Notes: a model not told the origin generated them from the sequence alone. A DNA stretch of 64,000 bases from Enterocloster aldenensis (GCF_003434055.1 NZ_QVEX01000001.1:1117824-1181823); one strand, 5' to 3'; counted from the stretch's first letter, positions 17,489 through 26,560 are shown. Numbers and translations: made by a program.

Positions 17489-17524
17489 ATATGGATGGGG
17501 CTATCACAACAACCCCATCCATAT
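17489..17524. terminator. Hairpin between convergent genes
   Basis: A perfect 12-base-pair stem (17489-17500 with 17513-17524) with a 12-base loop lies between the 552-residue gene and the convergent 3D-domain gene, abutting the latter's stop. A weaker outer CATCTG/CAGATG pairing extends it. On the minus strand a TTTTGTTTT tract follows about 14 bases later, so it may terminate in both directions. Confidence 0.55.
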
Positions 17525-18084
17525 CAAACATCAGATGCCTTCACTAAAAACACCTCTGCCTTATATCTTCCATTCTCAACCGCTTCCTCATGGGTATCGA
17601 AATAAATATCTATTACATGCCCGGTAATACAGGCGCCGGTATCTTCCACCGTATAAACCGCCTCCCCAATCCTGATCCTGCTTCCCAAAGGAAATATATC
17701 CAAATCAGCCGCCGCCGTATGCCCTGGCCTTGGGACTGTTCCTGAAAAGGTTAATTGGTTGTCCCCGGTACATAGTTCACAGCTGCAATAACCGGTGATT
17801 TCAAACATGCCGCAGGATTCCCCCAATTCTTCCTGTGAACCGTCCGGCATGGCATGGCCCGTTCCTTCCCTCTCCTCCTTATCCTCCGGTTCTTCCATCC
17901 CCTCAGATACTTCCTGTATCACAATTATGCCAGGCGCTTCAACGGAATGGTCCCCGTCTCCTGAACGGACCTCTATCTCCCCGGCACATGGTTTGGCGTA
18001 AGCGTTGGAAAGATCCGGCCCTGGCAGCAGCACTGATATCACAGCCAGGATTAATATGGCATTTCTTATATTCCTCCGGCACAT
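17524..18084 (-). CDS. Secreted 3D-domain protein (MltA/RpfB-like catalytic fold)
   Basis: The 186-residue protein has a signal peptide (NAILILAVISVLLPG core), an acidic linker (about 30-90), and a C-terminal 3D domain. The domain begins EITGYCSCELC and contains HTAAADLDIFPLGSRI, EDTGACITGHVIDIYF and a final EVFLVKASDV. The three aspartates that name the family are in ADLD, EDTG and IDIYF. 3D domains occur in lytic transglycosylase-like wall enzymes and resuscitation/stationary-phase proteins. ATG at 18084 follows GGAGGGGG. It likely acts on peptidoglycan outside the cell. The CSCELC cysteine pair may form a disulfide. Confidence 0.87.
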   Translation of the reverse strand: MCRRNIRNAILILAVISVLLPGPDLSNAYAKPCAGEIEVRSGDGDHSVEAPGIIVIQEVSEGMEEPEDKEEREGTGHAMPDGSQEELGESCGMFEITGYCSCELCTGDNQLTFSGTVPRPGHTAAADLDIFPLGSRIRIGEAVYTVEDTGACITGHVIDIYFDTHEEAVENGRYKAEVFLVKASDV

Positions 18085-18169
18085 ACAATCCCCCCTCCAT
18101 TATGTGAAAACGTGTTTTGGAACACATCCTAATCATAATATCGGCACAATTACCGTAATCCTTAACAAC

Positions 18170-18201
18170 AAAAAAGCCAGCAGGCTGTATTTCCTGCTGG
18201 C
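18170..18201 (-). terminator. Intrinsic terminator of leuA
   Basis: On the minus strand GCCAGCAGG pairs with CCTGCTGGC (9 base pairs, 8-base loop), followed by TTTTTT. It lies 44 bases beyond the leuA stop. Confidence 0.93.
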
Positions 18202-18244
18202 CGGTATGATTTACCCTATATTAATAAAATGGTTCCATGCCTTA

Positions 18245-19912
18245 TCAATAAAACAAACGGTTCACCGCGCTGAAGATACCGCGGATGGATGCCCTGGTGA
18301 TGTTGGAACTGATGCCCACACCGTAGGTTGCCTTGCCTGTGACCTGGTCAACCAGGTGGATGTAGGAAGCTGCCTCCGCACCGGAGCCGGAACCAAGTGC
18401 GTGCTCGTTGTAGTCCAGGACCTTAATCTGGATGCCAAGGGCATCCTCAAGTCCTCTCTGTACAGCGTCAATGGGTCCGTTTCCAACGCCTTCAAATGTT
18501 TTCTCAATGCCGTGGTCTGAGAAGGTTACCTTTGCAAGGGTTGCAAACTCGCCGTCCCCTGTCTCTGTATCGGTTATGCGGCACTTCCTGAAATGCATGG
18601 GTTCCTTGCGCTCCAGATAATTCTTCTTGAATTCCTCCATAATCTGCTCAGGCGCAACCTCGCCCTGCTGCTCGGAAATCTTCTGGATGACATCTGCAAA
18701 TTCCTTGTGCATCCCCTTGGGCAGCTTGAAGCCGTAGAAGGTGTCCATGACAAATGCCACGCCGCCCTTGCCGGACTGGCTGTTGATACGCACGATCGGC
18801 TCGTATTCCCTGCCGATATCGCTGGGGTCGATGGGAAGATATGGAACCTCCCAGTACTCCCCCTTCCTCTCGCGGAGCGCCTGCATGCCTTTGTTGATTG
18901 CATCCTGGTGGGAACCGGAAAATGCGGTGAATACCAGCTTGCCTGCATACGGATGCCTGGGCGGGATGTCCATCTTGGTACAGCGCTCACAGACCTCTGC
19001 AATCTCGCGTATATTCTCAATATTAAGTTCAGGGTTAATGCCCTGTGAGAACATGTTATAGGCAACTGTCAGGATATCCACATTGCCGGTACGCTCACCG
19101 TTGCCGAACAATGTGCCCTCCACACGGTCCGCTCCTGCAAGAAGGGCCAGTTCCGTGGAAGCCACGCCCTCGCCGCGGTCATTGTGGGGATGTACGCTTA
19201 AAATGATGCTCTCTCTGTTCTTAAAGTGCGTATGCATCCATTCAATCTGGTCCGCATACACATTGGGGGTGGTCATCTCTACGGTTGACGGAAGGTTGAT
19301 GATAATGGGTTTCTCCTTGGTGGCTCCCCATGTCTCCTGGACAGCCGTACAGATATCAAGGGCAAATTCCAGCTCTGTCCCGGTAAAGCTCTCAGGTGAG
19401 TACTCAAGGCGGACCTGGGTATCGCACTCTGCCGCATAACGCTGGACCAGCTTGGTGCCGATGACCGCGATATCCTTAATTTCCTCCATATCCTTATGGA
19501 ACACCACATCACGCTGTAAGGTGGATGTGGAATTATAAATATGTACAATGGCCTTCTTAATTCCCTCTAATGCCTCAAATGTCCTTTTAATCAGATGCTC
19601 GCGGCACTGTACAAGGACCTGTACCTCCACATCATCCGGAATCAGCTTGCGCTCCACCAGCGTGCGTAAGAAATCATACTCAATCTGGGAAGCAGCCGGA
19701 AAACCCACCTCAATCTCCTTGAATCCCAGTTTAACAAGAAGGTTGAACATCTCCACCTTCTCTTCCACGACCATGGGTTCCACCAGGGCCTGGTTGCCGT
19801 CCCTAAGGTCAACACTGCACCATACGGGCGCTTTCATGATTTCCTTGCCGGGCCATGTGCGCTCCGGGAAATTTACAACAGGGACCCTCTTATATCTCTT
19901 ATAATTTAACAT
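18245..19912 (-). CDS. leuA: 2-isopropylmalate synthase (long, type 2 form)
   Basis: LeuA condenses acetyl-CoA with 2-oxoisovalerate, the first committed step of leucine synthesis. ATG at 19912 follows GGAGG by 7 bases; an in-frame start 27 bases upstream lacks a site. The 555-residue protein begins its TIM barrel with WCSVDLRDGNQALVEPM and has the HPHNDRGEGVASTELAL metal-binding motif, GTLFGNGERTGNVDI, and FTAFSGSHQDAINKG. A C-terminal LeuA dimer/allosteric domain (about 430-555) includes GNGPIDAVQRGLEDAL and HLVDQVTGKATYGVG. It is monocistronic, with a promoter, a structured leader of about 190 bases and a terminator. No other leu genes are nearby. Confidence 0.96.
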   Translation of the reverse strand: MLNYKRYKRVPVVNFPERTWPGKEIMKAPVWCSVDLRDGNQALVEPMVVEEKVEMFNLLVKLGFKEIEVGFPAASQIEYDFLRTLVERKLIPDDVEVQVLVQCREHLIKRTFEALEGIKKAIVHIYNSTSTLQRDVVFHKDMEEIKDIAVIGTKLVQRYAAECDTQVRLEYSPESFTGTELEFALDICTAVQETWGATKEKPIIINLPSTVEMTTPNVYADQIEWMHTHFKNRESIILSVHPHNDRGEGVASTELALLAGADRVEGTLFGNGERTGNVDILTVAYNMFSQGINPELNIENIREIAEVCERCTKMDIPPRHPYAGKLVFTAFSGSHQDAINKGMQALRERKGEYWEVPYLPIDPSDIGREYEPIVRINSQSGKGGVAFVMDTFYGFKLPKGMHKEFADVIQKISEQQGEVAPEQIMEEFKKNYLERKEPMHFRKCRITDTETGDGEFATLAKVTFSDHGIEKTFEGVGNGPIDAVQRGLEDALGIQIKVLDYNEHALGSGSGAEAASYIHLVDQVTGKATYGVGISSNITRASIRGIFSAVNRLFY

Positions 19913-20102
19913 GTCTTTTCCTCCAATCCTGTCCATCATTTAAAAGTAATATACCAGTCCTACGGTCCTAATCCCTCAGCCCGTTCCGGGCAGTCGCTCG
20001 ATGACACCGTAGCGGCGGACGATGAACAGTACTACCCTTACTGATTCAGCCCCATTTCCACATCATTCCTTTACTGTTAAAATCGCTGTGTTTTTGCAAC
20101 GT
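19913..20102 (-). ncRNA. Structured 5' leader of leuA, possible cis-regulatory RNA
   Basis: The predicted leuA transcript has a leader of about 190 bases. Its core folds as follows: CTACGGT (minus strand, 20012-20006) pairs with ACCGTAG (19966-19960), enclosing a GCCCG-GAA-CGGGC hairpin (19991-19979) and unpaired GC-rich spacers. A further CAGTA/TACTG hairpin precedes it. No transcription terminator is seen in the leader. It contains AGGGTAGTACTG, reminiscent of the T-box core but with the tRNA-pairing bases changed and no stem I, so I do not call it a T-box. A leucine- or nucleotide-responsive element is possible. Beyond the promoter, 20138-20251 shows nothing clear. Confidence 0.45.
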
Positions 20103-20108
20103 TAATTC

Positions 20109-20137
20109 ATTATATCACATTTAGAAATAGCTGACAA
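20109..20137 (-). promoter_or_regulatory. Sigma-A promoter of leuA
   Basis: On the minus strand TTGTCA (20132-20137) and a perfect TATAAT (20109-20114) are separated by 17 bases. Transcription would start near 20102, leaving a long leader. Confidence 0.85.
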
Positions 20138-20251
20138 CATGGATACCGGCCCCGGCTATTCTCAATAGTTATACCTTTTATTCCTGTTTTTTATGAACAA
20201 TGGGGCGTTTGGAGAAAATCACGTTCCCTGCATGACTGCCTGCTGCTGTCC

Positions 20252-22363
20252 TTAACTTATGATGCTTAAAAGCTCGTAGGCGCTTGCGGCTGCCTCTATG
20301 GCTTCCCGCTTCCTGGCGTCCCCCAGCACATCCACCAGTTCCTCCAGCACCTTGATATGGGCCGTGTTATGGTTGGACAGCAGCATGACGATGAGTTTTA
20401 CTGGGTCGTTTTCCGCATGGTTGAATTTAACCGGTTTGTCCAGGGTGATGACGCTCATGCAGGGCCCGGGCAGTTCAGGCGCCAGCAGATGGGGAAGGGC
20501 AACGCCCCTGTCAATGACCATGTAACCGCCCAGCCTGCGCTTGATGCGTATCATTTCATCTATGTGCTTCTGTGTGATATATCCCTGGTCCTTCAGAAGG
20601 TTTCCCGCTATCTGAATGGCATCATAACAGTTTTTAGCATGGACCTTAACCCCAATCAGGGACTCATCCAAAAGATTCCTTAAGGCAGGTTTCCTGCTTT
20701 TGTCCAGCCCTTTTACCTCATCCTTGATATCCCTTGCCAGCTCGATTGACAGCTTGATGCGCTCCTCTGGTTTCAGTTCCAGGGAACGGGCCGCGATGTT
20801 GATGGTTGCGCTGATATATTTATTCAGGTCCACGTTCTGCATACGCAGCATGAACATTCCCATAAGCTTATTGATATCCTCCAGTTTCAGTAAGGGGTTC
20901 ACCGTGATGCACGGATAGTGGCTGCTCTCTAAAGGCAGGGTGGAGATAATCAGGTCACAGGGCAGGGGCTCAGGGGAATTGACAAATTCATGGTAAGAAA
21001 TGGCCTTGACCACGTTAATATTAGAAAATATGGCCCCCAGGCGGTTTTCCAGTATCCGCGACGTAGCAACCGTGCTGTTGCACACAATAATCACGTTTTT
21101 CTTTGCGGCATCCTCCAGCGGGTTCTTGAGGATGCAGGCCACGATATACATGGAAATGTAGACAGCCTCCTTACTGCATACCTCCCGGTTTACATGTTCC
21201 ATGCGCATCCGCAGTATGGACCACAGCTTCTCCCGTACCACCTGGCACACGTCAGGGAAGGTCTCCTCTATCTCTGTCAGCGCCGCGTTATGTTCCGCAG
21301 GTATATTGAGGAACAGCCGGTACTGCATGACGCTCAGATGGGTAGCCAGCTCCAGCACCGTGTCATCCCCCTCCTCAAACTCCAGCTCCAGGGAATCCTT
21401 TACCTCTGCAATCAGCTCTTTGGCAATGAGGACATTTTCCACATTGATGTCCTGGGACGAGCCGAACTTGCGCAGGGACATCCACTGTGCATGGATAAAG
21501 AACATTTCATCCTCATCCATGTCCAGACCGGTCCGGTCCAGTATCAGGTCGTGTATCCTGGTAAAGTCAAAGCCGGACTGCGCCTTGATATGTGTGTAAT
21601 TCTGTCTTCCCACACTAATCCTGCACCCCCTGTACCTGCGTGAGAACGCTGTGAGCAGATACAGGAACATTGCACAGAACCCGTTATCCGATATGGTCAC
21701 CTGGGCGCTCTCCTGCAGCTGCCGTATAAGGAACAGGATGTCCTCCCTCCACATGCTGATTGCTTCACAAAGAGCGTCCATCCTGTATTTTCTCAGCACA
21801 TTTTCCGCCTGGATGAACCTCATGCCGATCAGATCCTGCTGGTGCGTCCCGGTTTCCAGCATTTCACGAAGAAGCATGACACATCCCCGGCGTATATTGC
21901 TCTCCGAATCCCGTACAGCAATTCCTGTGTGGGGCCTGGATATCATGTGGATGCAGAACTGGTTCATCCACGTTTTCACCTTCTGCAGGTCATTGGAAAC
22001 CGTGGCCGCGCTTACCTGAAGCCTGTCCGCAATCCCGGCAATGCTGGTGGATGGTTCCTCTGTCAGCAGCCAGCCGGTAATGGACCTGACCCGTTCCCTG
22101 GAGGACATTATATATACGCCTGTGCCCTGCTCCTCCAGTTCCCTTTGGATGCGTCCATCGCTGTCATTTAAAAGTATCCCAAGTCCAGGCACCCTCACCA
22201 CCGGTTCATGTGAAAATTCAGCCAGCCACCGGTCAATGACGTCCAGGTCACTGCGGATTGTCCGCGTGCTCACGGACAGCCGCCCGGCCAGTTCACTGCT
22301 TGTCATGGGCTGCCTGGACCGGATCAATAGTTCAATTATATGTATGCATCGTTCATAAAGCAT
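20252..22363 (-). CDS. PRD-containing PTS transcriptional regulator (BglG/MtlR/LicR type)
   Basis: ATG at 22363 follows GAGG by 9 bases. The 703-residue protein has, in order, two N-terminal helix-turn-helix units (SSELAGRLSVSTRTIRSDLD; GIADRLQVSAATVSNDLQ) and two PRD domains (roughly 170-385). An EIIB-like domain follows, with the phospho-cysteine context IVCNSTVATS (about 400-480). A C-terminal EIIA domain has the phospho-histidine in GVALPHLLAP. The DNA-binding helices make it an activator of the MtlR/LicR kind rather than an RNA antiterminator. It is the last gene of the PTS/DeoC operon and presumably controls it through PTS phosphorylation. Confidence 0.9.
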   Translation of the reverse strand: MLYERCIHIIELLIRSRQPMTSSELAGRLSVSTRTIRSDLDVIDRWLAEFSHEPVVRVPGLGILLNDSDGRIQRELEEQGTGVYIMSSRERVRSITGWLLTEEPSTSIAGIADRLQVSAATVSNDLQKVKTWMNQFCIHMISRPHTGIAVRDSESNIRRGCVMLLREMLETGTHQQDLIGMRFIQAENVLRKYRMDALCEAISMWREDILFLIRQLQESAQVTISDNGFCAMFLYLLTAFSRRYRGCRISVGRQNYTHIKAQSGFDFTRIHDLILDRTGLDMDEDEMFFIHAQWMSLRKFGSSQDINVENVLIAKELIAEVKDSLELEFEEGDDTVLELATHLSVMQYRLFLNIPAEHNAALTEIEETFPDVCQVVREKLWSILRMRMEHVNREVCSKEAVYISMYIVACILKNPLEDAAKKNVIIVCNSTVATSRILENRLGAIFSNINVVKAISYHEFVNSPEPLPCDLIISTLPLESSHYPCITVNPLLKLEDINKLMGMFMLRMQNVDLNKYISATINIAARSLELKPEERIKLSIELARDIKDEVKGLDKSRKPALRNLLDESLIGVKVHAKNCYDAIQIAGNLLKDQGYITQKHIDEMIRIKRRLGGYMVIDRGVALPHLLAPELPGPCMSVITLDKPVKFNHAENDPVKLIVMLLSNHNTAHIKVLEELVDVLGDARKREAIEAAASAYELLSIIS

Positions 22364-22901
22364 ATGTCCATCCCTCATCCCTGTGCCTGCCGTAACATTG
22401 TTCCACCACTTCCTCCCGGTCCGACAGACGCCGGGACGAAGAACATGCCAGGACAAATCCCCGCTGCTGTGACCAGCTTTTTATCACGGTCAAAAGCGCG
22501 GTGTCGGCTGACTTGTAACTGATCCAAATGAACCCCTCCGTTTTCAGGCACATCCCAAGACACGCCAGCAGCTCCCCGCTGTCCTCCACATAGGGAAGGA
22601 CCATGAAAAGGCAGATAACGTCATAACGGCGCCCGGCCAGCAATCCCCCATCCTGGGTAAATGCAATATTCTTCCTGGCAAAATGTCTGCGGGCAAAGGA
22701 AATCCGTTCCGCGTCCGGGTCATATCCAGTAACATGCCGGAAGGAATCTGAGAGAATATAGCTCCCCCATCCATATCCGCAGCCATAATCCAGCACACAG
22801 TCCTGTACCTGGGCAGCAGCGGCATTATCATAGGATGCCAGCATGGCATGAAGGAATGGATCTTTGCGGATTAAATCCAGATACTGCATTGCCTTTTCCA
22901 T
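22353..22901 (-). CDS. Class I SAM-dependent methyltransferase
   Basis: ATG at 22901 has GAGGGGG about 4 bases upstream and gives 182 residues. Motif I, CVLDYGCGYGWGSYIL, binds S-adenosylmethionine. VTGYDPDAERI supplies the acidic residue for the ribose hydroxyls. YDVICLFMVLPYVED is motif IV-like, and the fold continues to residue about 150. Nothing reveals the methyl acceptor; small molecules are likely for a protein this short. It lies between the PTS IIC gene and the regulator, overlapping the latter's start by 11 bases, so it belongs to the same transcript. Its role in the sugar pathway is unclear. Confidence 0.8.
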   Translation of the reverse strand: MEKAMQYLDLIRKDPFLHAMLASYDNAAAAQVQDCVLDYGCGYGWGSYILSDSFRHVTGYDPDAERISFARRHFARKNIAFTQDGGLLAGRRYDVICLFMVLPYVEDSGELLACLGMCLKTEGFIWISYKSADTALLTVIKSWSQQRGFVLACSSSRRLSDREEVVEQCYGRHRDEGWTYAL

Positions 22902-22986
22902 TGTCCCCCTCACTTCCTTGCATAAGCAGACAAGCCAGCACTCCATCCTGGAAATGGAATGCATGGCCTGTCAGACAGATATTCAC

Positions 22987-24249
22987 TTAATGAAAGATTG
23001 ACATCACTTTTGCAATCAGGTAACCAATCGTATTGAAATCCATTGCTTCATACGCTCCTCCGGTAGCCATAAGGTGTCCTGTCATGGGGAAGGTGAGCGC
23101 AACCGCAAACTGCAGGATGAATCCGGTGACAAGGGCACTGAAGATGCAGTTTTTAAGCCCTCCCCTTGCATTGGCATATACACCTACCAGGGCGCCCTCA
23201 AAGAAGTTTATCTGGACCCCGGGCACCACCACGGGTGAGAATCCGGTAAAGGCCATCACCAGTGTGGCCAGGATAGAACCCAGAAGGCTGAATATGAATC
23301 CCAGCATGACCGCGGTTCCCGCATACGGAAATACCGTTGGATAGTCAAGCCCAAGCACCGCATTGGGAAGAAGGGATTCCGCCACGCCTGAGAAGGCAGG
23401 TATCAGTTCCGCCAGCATCATGCGCACGCCGTAAAGGATAACCGCAATGCCTCCGCCAAAGGTCAGTGACTGGATGATTACATAGAGGATCCATGGCATC
23501 CCTGCTGCCAGTTCCCTGACAACCCCAGGACCGGCTATGAATGTAAAAATAAAATTCATCGCCAGCACAGCCATACAGGTGGCGATAATGCTGTCCTTCA
23601 GCCAGTTAAGGGAATTGGGGAATTCTATTTCCTCCGTTGATTTCCCGCCCTTCTTAAAGAGCCTTCCCGCCTCCCCCGCTATGACCAGTGCAACGGCACT
23701 GGGGACAAAGTTGGCATGCTCCGTGGTTACCGGCTTTAAGTAGTGGGCTGAAATCGTAGTGGCAATCCAGTAGTAAACCCCGGAAATCAGTCCGCCCACA
23801 AGAATCAGCGTGACACCGGTAAAACCGAAGCCTGCCATGATGCTTGCCATGAAGCCTGCCCAGAACAGCTGCAGATGGACTGTCATGGCCAGATTCTTCC
23901 ATGGGGTGAATTTGGCCAACAGGATATTAATGATAAAACCAGTGATGAATATCAGGGCCGCCTCTGTCCCAAACCTGGCCATGGACTCGGAATACACCAC
24001 CCAGTACAGGGGCAGTACCCCATCGACCCCCAGCCCTCTCTGTACAAGGGTTGTCAGCAGGGTGATAGGCGTCCCGATGATGGTTGTACCGGCGCTCAGG
24101 ATCAGATACCCCATCATGGTCTTAACCGTTCCCATAACAATGTCACTGACGCTTTTCCTTAAAAATATCAATCCGATACATGCGATGATACCCAGCATGA
24201 CCGTGGGATTGCCAAGTACATTGGTAATAAAATCAATTGCAAAATCCAT
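22987..24249 (-). CDS. PTS ascorbate-type transporter, IIC component (UlaA family)
   Basis: The 420-residue membrane protein starts MDFAIDFITNVLGNPTVMLG and has roughly ten hydrophobic helices, the length and pattern of UlaA/SgaT IIC proteins. Segments such as LILSAGTTIIGTPITLL and FFEGALVGVYANARGGLKN match this family. It would carry a phosphorylated-on-entry sugar or sugar acid. Together with separate IIA and IIB genes upstream it forms a complete PTS. L-ascorbate is the classic substrate, but there are no ula catabolic genes here, and two DeoC aldolases and an SDR suggest another substrate. Confidence 0.9.
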   Translation of the reverse strand: MDFAIDFITNVLGNPTVMLGIIACIGLIFLRKSVSDIVMGTVKTMMGYLILSAGTTIIGTPITLLTTLVQRGLGVDGVLPLYWVVYSESMARFGTEAALIFITGFIINILLAKFTPWKNLAMTVHLQLFWAGFMASIMAGFGFTGVTLILVGGLISGVYYWIATTISAHYLKPVTTEHANFVPSAVALVIAGEAGRLFKKGGKSTEEIEFPNSLNWLKDSIIATCMAVLAMNFIFTFIAGPGVVRELAAGMPWILYVIIQSLTFGGGIAVILYGVRMMLAELIPAFSGVAESLLPNAVLGLDYPTVFPYAGTAVMLGFIFSLLGSILATLVMAFTGFSPVVVPGVQINFFEGALVGVYANARGGLKNCIFSALVTGFILQFAVALTFPMTGHLMATGGAYEAMDFNTIGYLIAKVMSIFH

Positions 24250-24272
24250 AGTATCCCCCTCTCCATCTTCCC

Positions 24273-25043
24273 CTACAGTTTCCAGGCAGCCGTGGGCGTC
24301 TGTGTGGCCCAGATTCCTCCATCCAGTCCTATGGTCTGTCCTGTGATATAACCTGCCTGCCCCGAACAGAAGAAGCTTACCAGATCAAATGCGTCATCCG
24401 GCTCCCCAAACCTGCGCAGCGGTATCTGGCAAAGTTTACTCTCTGCACGGTTCTTAATCACGTCCTCCGCCATAGGCGTATTAAGCACGCCAGGCGCATA
24501 GCAGTTCACACGGATATGATAAGGCGCCAGCTCTGCGGCCCATACCCTGGTCAATACCATCATTCCGGCCTTGGCAGCTCCATAAGCCCCTGAACCGGTA
24601 TTGGGGAAGGTTGCCAGTATGGAAGCCACATTGACGATATCCCCCCCGTCCCCCTTCATATAAGGCACACAGGCCCTGGTGCAGTACATGGGCCCCAGCA
24701 GGTTCACGCTGACCATGAGCTGGATATGTGCATCCGTGGAATCCTCTATCATGCCTTTGTGAAGCACGCCCGCATTGTTAATCAGGATGTCAATTTTACC
24801 AAACCTCGTTCCTATGTCCTCTATGGCCTGGTTCACCTGGGCGCTGTCGCTGACATCCACGGTATATGTCAGGAAACGCCCTTCATCCGGTTTCACCTCA
24901 TCCGCCACAGCGGCCAGGTTGTCTCCATTCAGATCCAGTAGACATACGCTGGCGCCTTCCCTGTAGAACCGGATAGCCAGCTGTTTGCCGGCTCCCTGTC
25001 CTGCTCCTGTGACAATCACTACCTTATTATCAAATTTCCCCAT
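24273..25043 (-). CDS. SDR-family oxidoreductase
   Basis: This 256-residue classical short-chain dehydrogenase has the NAD(P)-binding VIVTGAGQGAGKQLAIRF glycine motif, DLNGDN after strand 2 (an Asp favouring NAD over NADP), NNAGVLHKG, catalytic Ser in VNVASILATF, and the YGAAKAG Tyr/Lys pair. The C-terminal GQTIGLDGGIWA is standard. It sits between PTS IIB and IIC, so it likely oxidises or reduces the imported sugar phosphate or its free form. The substrate is unknown. ATG at 25043 follows AAAGGA. Confidence 0.9.
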   Translation of the reverse strand: MGKFDNKVVIVTGAGQGAGKQLAIRFYREGASVCLLDLNGDNLAAVADEVKPDEGRFLTYTVDVSDSAQVNQAIEDIGTRFGKIDILINNAGVLHKGMIEDSTDAHIQLMVSVNLLGPMYCTRACVPYMKGDGGDIVNVASILATFPNTGSGAYGAAKAGMMVLTRVWAAELAPYHIRVNCYAPGVLNTPMAEDVIKNRAESKLCQIPLRRFGEPDDAFDLVSFFCSGQAGYITGQTIGLDGGIWATQTPTAAWKL

Positions 25044-25090
25044 TTCTGAATCCTTTCTTATATAAAAACTCCCCGGCTTCCTGCTGGTCC

Positions 25091-25381
25091 CTACTTAATC
25101 CTGTTTGCTTCGCAGTACTCCCTCAGTTTGTCCTTGATTTCCTGCTTATTCACAAAGCTGGTAAGCTGTATGACAGGTTTGTCAATATCCTGCACCAGAT
25201 AGGCCAGTTCCTTGCCTATGAGCACCAGGTCCGCGGTGCGGGCCGCGCCCTTCCCCGTCGTGATATCGCTGACCTCCAGTTTTGCCTGTATCCCTAAGTC
25301 CTTTAAGGCTTTCTCAGCATTCATTTTCAGAATCACGCTGCTGCCCATTCCACATCCGCATATTGTAACGATATGTAACAT
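25091..25381 (-). CDS. PTS IIB component, ascorbate/lactose type
   Basis: The 96-residue protein has the IIB phospho-cysteine loop near its N-terminus, VTICGCGMGSSVILKM, followed by the alternating alpha/beta fold with DLVLIGKELAYLV. Length and loop match UlaB-type IIB proteins. It passes phosphate from IIA to the sugar bound by IIC. Its start overlaps the IIA stop by one base (TAATG), so the two are translationally coupled. Confidence 0.92.
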   Translation of the reverse strand: MLHIVTICGCGMGSSVILKMNAEKALKDLGIQAKLEVSDITTGKGAARTADLVLIGKELAYLVQDIDKPVIQLTSFVNKQEIKDKLREYCEANRIK

Positions 25382-25833
25382 TAATCCTCCACCTCCACAT
25401 TATTGAATATCCCGGCAACCGCTGCCTTACTGCCGCAGGCCGTTATCCTGCCCAGCATGCTGTCATCCTCAAAAATAGTAGCGATTGCCTGTATGATTTT
25501 GAGGTGAAGATCGTCATTGCTCCCTGCCAGTCCAATCAGCAGACGCACCGGATCATTGCTCTCATTGCCAAAGGTTACGGGCCGGGATAATGTCATGATA
25601 CTGATGCCGCTTTTTATGACGCCGTTGGTACTCCTTGCATGGGGCATGGCCAGTCCCGGGGCAACCACGATATAGGGTCCAAGGGTCTTGACGGTCTGTA
25701 TCATGGCGTCCACATACTCCCTGGTCACATAACCGTTATTTACAAGTATGGTCCCTGATTTTTCCACCGCATCCTGCCAGTCTGCTGCAGACACATTCAA
25801 TTCTATATCATCCAAACTTACCAGTTTCTGCAT
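25381..25833 (-). CDS. PTS IIA component, fructose/ascorbate type
   Basis: ATG at 25833 is preferred because GGAGG lies 7 bases upstream; the in-frame ATG at 25839 would be too close to it. The 150-residue protein has the PTS EIIA type-2 fold with the active-site histidine in GLAMPHARSTNGV, preceded by the ILVNNGYVTREYVDAMIQ helix and followed by DPVRLLIGLAG. It accepts phosphate from HPr and hands it to IIB. It lies between the DeoC gene and IIB. Confidence 0.93.
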   Translation of the reverse strand: MQKLVSLDDIELNVSAADWQDAVEKSGTILVNNGYVTREYVDAMIQTVKTLGPYIVVAPGLAMPHARSTNGVIKSGISIMTLSRPVTFGNESNDPVRLLIGLAGSNDDLHLKIIQAIATIFEDDSMLGRITACGSKAAVAGIFNNVEVED

Positions 25834-25851
25834 TCCCATTCCTCCGCCATC

Positions 25852-26520
25852 TTACAGGCCGCCAATGATTTCCTCTCCTGCACTGGCGCCTATCCTTGTA
25901 GCCCCTGCTTCAATCATGGCCAGGGTATCGGCAGTGGTGCGGATTCCACCGGCCGCCTTCACGCCTGTATCCGGCTTTACGCGGCTGCGTATGAGCCTTA
26001 CATCCTCCACGGATGTGGAACGGGGCAGCATGGCTGAGAATCCGGTGGATGTCTTCACAATATCCACCCCATGCTTTTCAGCCAGTTCACATGCCTTGAC
26101 AATCTGCCCCTCTGTCAGCAGCGGGGTTTCAATTATAAGCTTCACGATTGCCCCTTTGCCATGGCTTGCCTTAACCACACCTTCCAATTCCTCATCCACG
26201 ATATCATATCGTTCAGACTTCAGGGCGGAAACATTCATGACCAGGTCAATCTCCTGCGCCCCCTTATTAAGGGCGTCCTCCGTCTCATGGATTTTCACAT
26301 CCGGCCAGTCAAATCCCAGCGGGAAACTGATGACGGTGCATACCTTTGTATCGGAGCCCTCCAGGACCTGGGCTGCCGTCTCAATCATATTGGGCAGTAT
26401 GCAGACACTTGCAAAATGATTCTCCTTAGCCTTTTCGCAGAAGCCGGCAACATACTCATGGGTCATGCCTGGTTTCAATGTGGTCTGGTCAATATAACGT
26501 GCCAATTCATTTCTGTTCAT
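25852..26520 (-). CDS. deoC: Deoxyribose-phosphate aldolase family protein (second of two)
   Basis: ATG at 26520 follows GGAGG by 8 bases, giving 222 residues, the usual DeoC length. The TIM barrel starts ELARYIDQTTLKPGMTHEYV and shows DLVMNVSALKSE, the Schiff-base Lys in DIVKTSTGFSA, and the second Lys in SRVKPDTGVKAAGGIRT. DeoC cleaves 2-deoxyribose 5-phosphate to glyceraldehyde 3-phosphate and acetaldehyde. In this operon, with a PTS and a paralogue next door, a related phosphorylated deoxy or keto sugar is possible. The catalytic residues are intact. Confidence 0.92.
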   Translation of the reverse strand: MNRNELARYIDQTTLKPGMTHEYVAGFCEKAKENHFASVCILPNMIETAAQVLEGSDTKVCTVISFPLGFDWPDVKIHETEDALNKGAQEIDLVMNVSALKSERYDIVDEELEGVVKASHGKGAIVKLIIETPLLTEGQIVKACELAEKHGVDIVKTSTGFSAMLPRSTSVEDVRLIRSRVKPDTGVKAAGGIRTTADTLAMIEAGATRIGASAGEEIIGGL

Positions 26521-26560
26521 TATTCCATCCTCCTTGTGGCTCAATCCAATCAATCCCAAA

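Noticed and set aside
20030..20060. T-box riboswitch before leuA
   Set aside because: AGGGTAGTACTG resembles the T-box core, but the bases that would pair with the tRNA CCA end are changed, no stem I fits between the promoter and this point, and no terminator follows.
20050..20085. Leader peptide Met-Met-Trp-Lys-Trp-Gly upstream of leuA
   Set aside because: A ribosome-binding-like AAAGGA precedes it, but it is only six codons long with no leucine codons and no attenuator hairpins, so attenuation by leucine is not supported.
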